Of a DNA stretch of 64,000 nt, positions 16,597 through 23,999 are shown one piece after another. A program made the position numbers and the translations under genes. The notes beneath the pieces are model-generated. The model saw only the letters and a program-made list of their open reading frames with translations, did no database searches and was not told where the DNA came from. Source of the stretch: CAUPWF01 sp964369755 (GTDB lineage: Bacteria > Bacillota > Clostridia > Lachnospirales > Lachnospiraceae); the NCBI GenBank assembly GCA_964369755.1, contig CAYJFY010000009.1, positions 4,625-68,624 on the forward strand. The letters run 5' to 3'. How positions within the stretch are numbered: the stretch's first letter is position 1; each line of letters starts with the position of its first letter.

Positions 16597-18117
16597 CTAT
16601 TGGAGTTCAAATAATTTAGAAAAACTCTCTTTTAAATTTGGATACAAATTCTTAAATATTTCATAGTATTTCATATACTCATCGTGAGAGGTAGCGTTTG
16701 GTTTTTGAACATTTTTCGGTGTAATCAATTTCGAACAAGCAGTTTCGATATCGCTATAGATTCCACTTGCAACAGAAGCTAGGATGGCAACACCTAATGC
16801 AGGGCTTTCTTCGCTTTCGTTTGTAATGACGCTTGTTCCATATAGATCGGACATCATCTGACGCCAGATTTCACTTTTTGCACCACCGCCACACGCATAC
16901 ATTTGGTCTGGGTAAACATCCATGTCGTTCATCACGTCAAGACATTGCTTCTGCGAGTACATTACCCCCTCCATAATGGCACGAACCATGTGGTATTTGG
17001 TGTGAATTCCCGATAGTCCGAAGAATACACCGCGAGCTTTTTCATCGAGAATCGGACTACGCTCACCCATTAGATATGGAAGAAACAAAAGCTGTTCAGA
17101 GCCAATCTTAATATCTGCTACACCCTTGTTGATGAAATCATAGCTATCACAATGTAATAGTTCAGCCAATTCTTTTTCAGAACTACAGAAATTGTCACGA
17201 AACCACTTCAATGACATCCCAGCCGAAAGAGTACAACTCATCACAGTGTATTTGTTTGGCACCGCGGAACAGAATGTGTGAACACGCCCACCAGCATCAA
17301 TCTGTGGTTCATCAGAATGTGCGAAAATCACACCAGAAGTTCCGATTGTGGTAAATGCTTTTCCTGTGCTTACAACACCAGTACCGATTGCTGCGGAGGC
17401 ATTATCACCAGCACCGTAACAAACAACGGTACTTGTATCAAGTCCTGTAATAGAAGCGGATTCCTCGGAAATGGTTCCAGCTACATCTACAGATTCCTTA
17501 CATTCAGGGAGCAAATCCTCGGAAATCTCTAGCAAGTTTAGGATTTCCTTAGACCAGCAACGGTTCGGAACATCATATAAGTTTGTTCCTGAGGCATCCG
17601 ATGCTTCTGCACCGTATAAACCGGTCAATTTATAACGTATATAGTCTTTTGGTAATAAAAATTTATAAGTTTGCTGATACAATTCAGGTTCATTTTCTCT
17701 GAACCATAGAATCTTTCCAGCAGTAAATCCTGTCAGTGCAGGATTTGCAGTAATGCTGATTAGCTTTTCTTTCCCAACAATATCTGTAATCTTCTTGCAC
17801 TGTTCGCCAGTACGTCCGTCACACCATAGAATGGAATTTCTCAATACATTACCTTGTTGATCTACTGGTACTAACCCATGCATTTGTCCAGAGATTCCGA
17901 GACCTTTAATGTCTGTAGTGTTCACTCCTTTTGTTACATCTTTGATGGTGGTGACCGCAGCATTCCACCAATCGGTAGGGTTTTGCTCAGCCCAACCATT
18001 GTGTGGTTGGATTAGATCATATTCCACGGTAGAACTTGCAATTTTTTTACCATGCTCATCAAAAAGAACGGTTTTGGTACCAGAAGTACCTAAATCAATT
18101 CCTAAAATATATCTCAT
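16597..18117 (-). CDS. xylB: Xylulokinase
   Basis: This 506-residue FGGY-family kinase phosphorylates D-xylulose to xylulose 5-phosphate. It starts ILGIDLGTSGTKTVLFD (phosphate-binding loop), then has GISGQMHGLV, the LWCDGRT motif, the catalytic Asp in EASDASGT, the TTIGTSGVIF adenosine-region motif and YACGGGAKS near the C-terminus. ATG 18117 follows a clear AAGGAGG site; upstream in-frame codons are encoded by the dispersed repeat and are not part of the gene. It is the third gene of the xylose operon. Its stop is 27 bases from the N gap. Confidence 0.95.
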   Translation of the reverse strand: MRYILGIDLGTSGTKTVLFDEHGKKIASSTVEYDLIQPHNGWAEQNPTDWWNAAVTTIKDVTKGVNTTDIKGLGISGQMHGLVPVDQQGNVLRNSILWCDGRTGEQCKKITDIVGKEKLISITANPALTGFTAGKILWFRENEPELYQQTYKFLLPKDYIRYKLTGLYGAEASDASGTNLYDVPNRCWSKEILNLLEISEDLLPECKESVDVAGTISEESASITGLDTSTVVCYGAGDNASAAIGTGVVSTGKAFTTIGTSGVIFAHSDEPQIDAGGRVHTFCSAVPNKYTVMSCTLSAGMSLKWFRDNFCSSEKELAELLHCDSYDFINKGVADIKIGSEQLLFLPYLMGERSPILDEKARGVFFGLSGIHTKYHMVRAIMEGVMYSQKQCLDVMNDMDVYPDQMYACGGGAKSEIWRQMMSDLYGTSVITNESEESPALGVAILASVASGIYSDIETACSKLITPKNVQKPNATSHDEYMKYYEIFKNLYPNLKESFSKLFELQ

Positions 18118-18130
18118 ACTAACCTCCTTC

Positions 18131-18206
18131 AAAAGGGACAGGGATTTTTTCATTGGGGACGGGGGTTTTTGAAGAAAACCCCCGTCCCCAATGAACGTCC
18201 CCAACG
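18131..18206. repeat. GGGGACGGGGG palindromic repeat, copy 2
   Basis: It holds the same parts as copy 1 in reverse orientation: AAAAGGGACAGGGATTTTTT, then CATTGGGGACGGGGGTTTTT, a GAAG loop, the inverted arm and an extra partial ACGTCCCCAA. It fills almost the whole xylA-xylB gap. A hairpin here could reduce xylB expression relative to xylA or stabilise the xylA message. Confidence 0.8.
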
Positions 18207-18207
18207 A

Positions 18208-19527
18208 CTACCCGAAAAATACGGAATTTACGATACTTTCTAGATTCTCTTGTCTTCCAGAACCAGGAAGGCTAGGTGCACCTAGGTCTTCTGCATACGC
18301 AGCCAATTCTTCTAGTGATGTTTCACCAGCTACGATTTTTGCGCCGATTCCTTCTTTGTAGCTTGCGTATCTCGTGTCTACGAATTCATCGATTCGTCCG
18401 TCTTCGATTAATTTTGCTGCATTGATTAGGCCAAGTGCAAAGGTATCCATACCTAGGATGTATCCGTAGAACATATCTTCGGCAGTGTAGCTTGCACGAC
18501 GGTTCTTAGAGTCAAAGTTTAGTCCACCATTTGTCAATCCACCGTATTTAAGTACTTCGTACATACACATGGTTGCACTATATACATCAGATGGGAATTC
18601 ATCGGTATCCCAGCCGAGTAGTAGGTCTCCTTGGTTGGCATCGATAGAACCTAACATTCCGTTCATAGCAGAAACGCGTAGTTCGTGTTGGAAGGTATGT
18701 CCAGCAAGTGTTGCGTGGTTTGCTTCGATGTTCATCTTGAAGTCCTTGTCTAATCCGTAGTATCTTAAGAATCCGATTGCGGTCGATGCATCGAAGTCGT
18801 ATTGGTGTTTCATTGGCTCTTTTGGTTTTGGCTCGATGTAGAAGTCGCCTGTGAATCCGATCTTGCGACCATAGTCTACAGCCATTCTCATTAATCTTGC
18901 GATATTGTCTTGCTCGAATTTCACATCTGTATTTAGAAGGGTCTCATAACCTTCACGTCCACCCCAGAATACATAACCAGTACCATTTAATTTAACAACG
19001 ATGTCTAGAACTTTCTTCACTTGTGCAGCAGCTGATGCAAATACGTCAGCAGAGTTTGTAGATCCTGCACCGTTCATGAAACGTGGATTTGAGAACATGT
19101 TGGCAGTTCCCCATAGAAGTTTGATCCCTGTTTCATCCATCTTTGTCTTGATATAATCAGAGATTTCATCTAGCCTTTGGTTTGTTTCAGCGATGGTAGA
19201 TCCTTCAGGAATTACGTCCACATCATGGAAACAGAAATACTCGATTCCCATCTTCGACATAAATTCAAATCCTGCGTCTACTTTCGCTTTTGCATGCTCC
19301 ATTGTGCCAACTTCTGCGCCAAAGGATTTATCCGCTGTTGCTGCACCGAACATATCTCCGCCGCCAGCACATAGATTGTGCCACCATGCCATTGCAAATG
19401 GAAGGTGTTCCTTCATTGTTTTTCCTAAAATAACTTTCTCAGCATCATAATACTTGAATGATAATGGGTTCTTTGATTGAGGTCCTTCGTACTTGATTTT
19501 GTCAATACCTTTAAATAATTCTGCCAT
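18208..19527 (-). CDS. xylA: Xylose isomerase
   Basis: This 439-residue TIM-barrel enzyme converts D-xylose to D-xylulose using two divalent metals. Signatures include FCFHDVDVIPEG with the catalytic His and Asp, YVFWGGREGYETLLNT, FYIEPKPKEPMKHQYDFD with the metal Glu and Lys, NIEANHATLAGHTFQHE and a metal-binding GSIDANQGD. The length fits the clostridial class II type. It begins 4 bases after the stop of the LacI-type regulator, so they are co-transcribed; the ribosome site sits within the end of the regulator gene. Confidence 0.96.
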   Translation of the reverse strand: MAELFKGIDKIKYEGPQSKNPLSFKYYDAEKVILGKTMKEHLPFAMAWWHNLCAGGGDMFGAATADKSFGAEVGTMEHAKAKVDAGFEFMSKMGIEYFCFHDVDVIPEGSTIAETNQRLDEISDYIKTKMDETGIKLLWGTANMFSNPRFMNGAGSTNSADVFASAAAQVKKVLDIVVKLNGTGYVFWGGREGYETLLNTDVKFEQDNIARLMRMAVDYGRKIGFTGDFYIEPKPKEPMKHQYDFDASTAIGFLRYYGLDKDFKMNIEANHATLAGHTFQHELRVSAMNGMLGSIDANQGDLLLGWDTDEFPSDVYSATMCMYEVLKYGGLTNGGLNFDSKNRRASYTAEDMFYGYILGMDTFALGLINAAKLIEDGRIDEFVDTRYASYKEGIGAKIVAGETSLEELAAYAEDLGAPSLPGSGRQENLESIVNSVFFG

Positions 19528-19531
19528 TTGG

Positions 19532-20563
19532 TTATCTCGCTTTCTTTTTAAAATTTTGTTTGATCTTGATTTGATTCTCTACCAGAAATCGATCAGATTC
19601 TGGGGGTTTGTCATGCACTAGATATTCAAATAATAGTTCCATTGCCTTTCGCCCCTGTAACTCAGGTTGCTGAGAGATGGTAGCCTGGATGATCCCTTGC
19701 TGTACCATGGAAATCGTTGTGGGAATTTCATCAAAGGTAATCAATGAAACATCCTTCCTCGAAGCGGTTACAGCGCGACACACACCGAGCACCCCTGCGG
19801 CCACGACAAAAATAGTATCAATGGCTGGATTTGTGCGAAGCATCTTCAGTGTTTCGACATAAGCGATGTCGTCATCATCTTGAGATTCGCATTCATAGGC
19901 AATTGAATAAGAACGATTGTTCAGCGTTTGCTTGAAACCATCTACACGGCGCATATGACCGTACAGTTTTTTGGAACCATTGACAATGCCAATAGTCGCC
20001 CGAGGTCTCATAAGACTCAACATTCCAGCTGCAATACATCCACCATCATAGTAGTCAGAACCTACATAACAGAGTCGATCAGAATTCTCGATATCTGTGT
20101 TCAGAGTAATTACGGGAATGCCGTCCGCTTGGAGTTGTACGAGTTTGGCAGCAATGTTAGCATCATTGATTGGGGTGATAATCAATCCGGATATCCCATC
20201 TAACGAGTGGATTAAATCCAATTGTTTGCTGGCATCATAGCCTCTCATGGTTCGGAGTTCAACTTGAATCCCATAATGTGTAAACTCTGCTGCAAGTCGG
20301 TGAATCTCAGACAGAATCACATCATAAAATTCATTTCCATCTGAATTGAGAATGATTCCTATGGTATAGGATTTCTTCTTCACGGCGAGGGCTTTTGCTG
20401 CCAAGTTAGGGGTATAGCCTAGTTCTTCTGCATATCGGCGCACCTTAGCCTCGGTTTCTGGGTGAACACGACCGCGATTGTTTAGTACACGATCCACCGT
20501 ACCTCGCGATACGCCACTTACTTCTGCAATTTTTTTGATTGTAATAGCCATGTCATCACTCAT
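19532..20563 (-). CDS. LacI family regulator of the xylose operon
   Basis: This 343-residue regulator has an N-terminal helix-turn-helix (TIKKIAEVSGVSRGTVDRVLNNRG) with the hinge LAAKALAVKK, then a periplasmic-binding-like sugar domain (IGIILNSDGNEFYDVIL, ITPINDANIA, GSDYYDGG). It heads the operon regulator-xylA-xylB, so it most likely senses xylose or a derivative and controls its own operon. ATG 20563 is the first start; ATG 20551 after GAGTGATG is also possible. The palindrome at 20608-20623 between promoter and start is the expected binding site. Confidence 0.88.
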   Translation of the reverse strand: MSDDMAITIKKIAEVSGVSRGTVDRVLNNRGRVHPETEAKVRRYAEELGYTPNLAAKALAVKKKSYTIGIILNSDGNEFYDVILSEIHRLAAEFTHYGIQVELRTMRGYDASKQLDLIHSLDGISGLIITPINDANIAAKLVQLQADGIPVITLNTDIENSDRLCYVGSDYYDGGCIAAGMLSLMRPRATIGIVNGSKKLYGHMRRVDGFKQTLNNRSYSIAYECESQDDDDIAYVETLKMLRTNPAIDTIFVVAAGVLGVCRAVTASRKDVSLITFDEIPTTISMVQQGIIQATISQQPELQGRKAMELLFEYLVHDKPPESDRFLVENQIKIKQNFKKKAR

Positions 20564-20607
20564 TTCTTGGGGTTACATTTTTGAAATATCATTTTGTGCA
20601 CAGAATG

Positions 20608-20623
20608 ATGTGCTCGAGCACAT
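20608..20623. promoter_or_regulatory. LacI-type operator of the xylose operon
   Basis: ATGTGCTCGAGCACAT is a perfect 16-bp palindrome with the central CG typical of LacI-family operators. It lies just downstream of the promoter, where a bound repressor would block transcription. A related half-site palindrome TGTGCACA lies at 20595-20602. Confidence 0.8.
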
Positions 20624-20636
20624 TTTTCTTGAGATA

Positions 20637-20665
20637 AATATAATATATTATAGAATAAATGTCAA
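20637..20665 (-). promoter_or_regulatory. Promoter of xylose operon
   Basis: On the minus strand TTGACA (20665-20660) and TATATT (20642-20637) are separated by 17 bases. The operator begins about 14 bases downstream of the -10. The upstream terminator at 20681-20710 insulates it from the preceding VanX-like gene. Confidence 0.85.
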
Positions 20666-20680
20666 GAGGGCATTTTTAAC

Positions 20681-20710
20681 AAAAAAAATGCCACCTAATC
20701 TAAGGTGGCA
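20681..20710 (-). terminator. Intrinsic terminator after VanX-like gene
   Basis: On the minus strand TGCCACCT and AGGTGGCA form a stem followed by eight T. The stem overlaps the stop codon of the VanX-like gene. It separates that gene from the xylose promoter reading in the same direction. Confidence 0.9.
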
Positions 20711-21540
20711 GGGTCAAATTCTCTTTCGATATTGTAGCCTGCAGAGTCAGAGTAGTGCCACCATTCTCCAAAATATGGTTCAAATCCATGTTCAATCATA
20801 GTGTCCTCTAACAGCAAGGCATTTGCTGCTGCTTCTTCGGTGTTATCGCTATAGTCACGATTCGCATAAGCAGAGAAATCATCAAAACCTGTTGGCATTT
20901 CTACATAGTCTCCATCTAGGTCAACAAGGGTAACATCGATGGTGTTTCCCTTGCTGTGAGAAGAACCACCAGTGTTGGGATTTGCTACAAAGGTTGGGTC
21001 TGGGTATGCTTCCCAAAGTACAAATTGAGCAGAAACTGGACGGAAGGCATCCCAGATTTTTAGCAAGTAACCATCTTCTTTCAGGGATTCTTGGATATCC
21101 ATTAGTTTTTCTACTGTTCCATATCTCAGGTATGCATCGGTAAAGTCATAGATTTTTATCTCGGTGAAATTATCTGTCGTTGCGTATTTCAAATCCACCA
21201 CAATATCGGGAATGTAGTCAGTGACTTTGACAAATACATGGTCTTCTACAGGATCAGGTGGGGTGAAAGGTTCTTCAACTGGTTCATCTGTTGCTTCCTC
21301 CATCGATTCTTCGGAGTCAGATGTAGTGTTCTCTTCTGAGGCTATTAGATTATCAGAGTCAGAGGTTGACTCGTCAGTGTCAGGGAGCATGGAGTCTGGC
21401 GGAGCTGGAGGTTCAGAAGAAGTATCAGAATTCTCTGATACCTCTTCGATCTGCTCTGTTGGAGAAACGGTCTCTTGACCACAGCCATGCAGTAACAGAG
21501 AAAAAACGAATATAGTTATAAGTAAATAATATTTTTTCAA
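20695..21540 (-). CDS. VanX-like D-Ala-D-Ala dipeptidase lipoprotein (peptidase M15D)
   Basis: This 281-residue lipoprotein has a signal ending LLLHGC (Cys20), then a roughly 85-residue Ser/Glu/Asp/Pro-rich linker and a C-terminal M15 zinc peptidase domain. The zinc ligands and catalytic Glu are in SSHSKGNTIDVTL and EWWHY; AFRPVSAQ is the family Arg motif. VanX enzymes cleave D-alanyl-D-alanine; being surface-anchored, this one may instead trim or recycle peptidoglycan peptides. It starts at TTG 21540, 7 bases after AAGGAG, and lies 15 bases downstream of the discoidin-type kinase gene, so it is probably in its operon. That links cell-wall chemistry to the kinase locus. Confidence 0.85.
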   Translation of the reverse strand: MKKYYLLITIFVFSLLLHGCGQETVSPTEQIEEVSENSDTSSEPPAPPDSMLPDTDESTSDSDNLIASEENTTSDSEESMEEATDEPVEEPFTPPDPVEDHVFVKVTDYIPDIVVDLKYATTDNFTEIKIYDFTDAYLRYGTVEKLMDIQESLKEDGYLLKIWDAFRPVSAQFVLWEAYPDPTFVANPNTGGSSHSKGNTIDVTLVDLDGDYVEMPTGFDDFSAYANRDYSDNTEEAAANALLLEDTMIEHGFEPYFGEWWHYSDSAGYNIEREFDPATLD

Positions 21541-21555
21541 AATGAGGCTCCTTTT

Positions 21556-23751
21556 TTAGTAGAATTGTATTCCTGAAATTGCTACATCTTGGTATTTGTT
21601 TCCAGAATATACGGACTCTATTGTTACAGTGATGGAGTTCGTGAGGGTTCCGTTTGAGAAGAAGACTAATTGTCGATTCATCTCGTCATTGAGAGGAAAG
21701 ATTTCACTCGACCCATCCGAGAATGTTACTCGAATTTGTGATGGTCTGGAATTCTTATAATACAAGTCAGATGACTTATGGTAACCCGCCTCGATTGCCA
21801 TAGAGTGTACATAGTAATCTCCATTAAACGAGAACGAAATACTTTCTCCAATCCCATTTCCAGAGCTGCCTTCAACCCAAGCAGTAGAGGCATTGCCGTC
21901 TAGTACCCTATCAGCAGAGTGGGTCATATCGTATTCGGATAGCGCAGAACTAGCACTAACACTGGTAACATTTGCCATATTAAATTCAGCTTCTGATCGA
22001 GAAATTGTATCTCTGATATAGCTGTTCTCCAAGAGGAGAGCTTCTTGCCAAGAGGTGTATTCATCTGTTTGTGCTAGGTCAAAGATCTGGCTTGCCTCGG
22101 AGTCATCAGCACTTTCATAATAATACCAACGTACTAGTTCGCTATTGGAGAGACAAAACTCATGTGCATCGCTTCCTATAAAGACGGAATAAATCAATTC
22201 TTCTCCCCAATAATAATAGTCACGATCATAAGGCACATTGTTATACCCTGAAGCAAGGCTTACGATGAATACACCGTGGTCATCACGATAAGCAACCATC
22301 CCATCTTCCAAAGGCACCTCGTAGTATGCACCGTCTGATATATATGAGTCGATATGTCCTACATTTTCGATGATTTCTACCATGGCTGCTTCCACGATTG
22401 GATTTACCTCAGGCTCGGTATCAATTTCTTCTACCTCCGTGTCCATTGCCTCTGATTCCGCATCAATTTCTTCTGGTTTCGCATCGATTTCCTCCATAGC
22501 ATCGGATTCGCTAGGGCTTTCGGCTGCGACCTCCTCGGCTGCCGCCTCTGGAGTTGAAGGATTTGCGTTTAGGCTAGAGATTGCTAGGGCTAAAATAATT
22601 ACACCAACGATGGAACTAACTGCGATAATTGGTATTTTGTTATTCTTCTTTGGTGTGTTACCATTTGCAGTGGAATTATTTACTGGAGAAGCATTTGCAG
22701 GAGCCGAGACTTGTGGCGATGGAGTCTGCATTGTTGGCGAAAGAGTGGTTGGATGAGACTGTGTACTTGAACTTGTCTCACCATAGAATCCGGCCAATAA
22801 ATCATCCATGCTCTGTAAACGCTCGGTTTGCTTCACTGCCAATCCACGCATAAGAACTGCTTCTTTTTGTGGGTCTATGGAAAAACCTAATGCAGATGGA
22901 GGTTGTAGCGTATCTTCTATTAGACGCTCACACGCTTCGTCGGGAGTGATTCCAGTGATGACCTTGTAGATTGTCGCACACATAGAATAGACATCGGTCC
23001 AAGGTCCTTGTTGCCCCTTGCTGCGATATTGTTCTTCTGGTGCATAGCCTGGTTTTAGCATAACAGAGAGACTTTTATTTCCAGATTCGAGGAAGCTTCT
23101 GGCTGCACCGAAATCTAGAATCTTTAATTCTCCACTTGTGCTCATCATGATATTATCAGGGCTGATATCACGATGAATCACGCCAGATTGATGGACAGCA
23201 GACATGGAGCGGATTACCGAATTCATCAAAGAAAAGACCTGGTCAGAAGGCATCTTTCCTCCAATAGAAGCACAATAGTTCTTGAAAGTAACTCCTTCGA
23301 TATATTCCATCACGATGTAGGCCGTGCCATTTTCTTGAAAAAAGTCGTTGACAGATACAATTCCTGACATGGTTCTATATTTCGCTAAATTTCTAGCTTC
23401 TGTAATAAAGCCATCCTTACCTTTTTGATAGAATTGTAATTTCTCTCCCTGAAAAGGTGTGAGGCAAGTGGTTGTATGGCTTTCACGAGTCACGAGTCCC
23501 GTTGGGTAGTATTCCTTGATTGCTACACGAAAATCAAGATTGAGGTCAATCCCGAGGTAGGTGATTCCAAATCCTCCTTCTCCTAATACTTTTCCAAGCA
23601 TATATTTTCCAGCAAGTATGCTGCGAGGGGGCAGATGATTCAGTGCAGGAGTGTAATTACTCTCTGCGAATCCGCATACTGGGCAAACGCCATGATTCGT
23701 AATTCCTTGCATACAATTGATGCACAAATATTCAAGCTCTGATAGTTGCAT
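21556..23751 (-). CDS. Transmembrane Ser/Thr kinase with discoidin-like ectodomain
   Basis: This 731-residue protein starts with a zinc ribbon (Cys10, Cys13, Cys23, Cys26). The kinase domain (about 48-320) has the Gly loop GEGGFG, Lys79 in VAIKE, the catalytic loop HRDISPDN (Asp195), DFG at 213 and GYAPEEQY. A Pro/Thr/Asn linker leads to one membrane segment at about 373-393. Outside are an acidic repetitive stretch (EEIDAKPEEIDAESE, 417-450), a middle domain, and a C-terminal beta domain (about 605-731) with VLDGNASTAWVEG and GIGESISFSF like discoidin/NADase-type glycan-binding modules. It should phosphorylate cytosolic targets in response to an external, perhaps glycan, ligand. It is divergent from the next kinase and co-transcribed with the VanX-like gene. 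Confidence 0.85.
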   Translation of the reverse strand: MQLSELEYLCINCMQGITNHGVCPVCGFAESNYTPALNHLPPRSILAGKYMLGKVLGEGGFGITYLGIDLNLDFRVAIKEYYPTGLVTRESHTTTCLTPFQGEKLQFYQKGKDGFITEARNLAKYRTMSGIVSVNDFFQENGTAYIVMEYIEGVTFKNYCASIGGKMPSDQVFSLMNSVIRSMSAVHQSGVIHRDISPDNIMMSTSGELKILDFGAARSFLESGNKSLSVMLKPGYAPEEQYRSKGQQGPWTDVYSMCATIYKVITGITPDEACERLIEDTLQPPSALGFSIDPQKEAVLMRGLAVKQTERLQSMDDLLAGFYGETSSSTQSHPTTLSPTMQTPSPQVSAPANASPVNNSTANGNTPKKNNKIPIIAVSSIVGVIILALAISSLNANPSTPEAAAEEVAAESPSESDAMEEIDAKPEEIDAESEAMDTEVEEIDTEPEVNPIVEAAMVEIIENVGHIDSYISDGAYYEVPLEDGMVAYRDDHGVFIVSLASGYNNVPYDRDYYYWGEELIYSVFIGSDAHEFCLSNSELVRWYYYESADDSEASQIFDLAQTDEYTSWQEALLLENSYIRDTISRSEAEFNMANVTSVSASSALSEYDMTHSADRVLDGNASTAWVEGSSGNGIGESISFSFNGDYYVHSMAIEAGYHKSSDLYYKNSRPSQIRVTFSDGSSEIFPLNDEMNRQLVFFSNGTLTNSITVTIESVYSGNKYQDVAISGIQFY

Positions 23752-23782
23752 ATGTTTCCCCTTTCATTTCATTTATACAGTA

Positions 23783-23811
23783 ATTCTATAGCACTTCTGG
23801 GGCAAATGCAA
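23783..23811 (-). promoter_or_regulatory. Promoter of discoidin-type kinase gene
   Basis: On the minus strand TTGCAT (23811-23806) and TAGAAT (23788-23783) are 17 bases apart, about 30 bases before the ATG at 23751. The 248-base divergent gap 23752-23999 also contains a hairpin and the upstream region of the next kinase gene. Confidence 0.6.
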
Positions 23812-23899
23812 TGAAATATCTTATGAAAAAAGTTTAAGATAATACAACTTAATCATAATCTAGTCGATTTACTTTGAGGCTATGAAATCATATGATGTA

Positions 23900-23923
23900 A
23901 GGGTCAAAAGCTATTTTGACCCT
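23900..23923. repeat. Perfect hairpin in divergent kinase intergenic region
   Basis: AGGGTCAAAA, a GCTA loop and TTTTGACCCT form a 10-bp stem. With its left flank (ATGATGTAAGGG) it closely matches the left half of the terminator at 47601-47644, suggesting a small dispersed element. It may separate the two divergent promoters. Confidence 0.6.
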
Positions 23924-23999
23924 AGATACATAAGGATTGCTACACACTTTATGCTCGTACAATCCTAAAAACATTCAGAATCGTAAATAGGAGATTACT

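Noticed and set aside
16423..16666. An open frame running through the N gap between nth and xylB
   Set aside because: It depends on unknown bases, has no ribosome site and runs antisense over the end of xylB.
18118..18204. N-terminal extension of xylulokinase
   Set aside because: The extra codons are encoded by the GC-rich repeat; the strong AAGGAGG site and family alignment place the start at 18117.
20695..21540. Vancomycin resistance cluster
   Set aside because: A VanX-like lipoprotein alone, without VanH, VanA/B ligase or VanRS, does not make a resistance operon.
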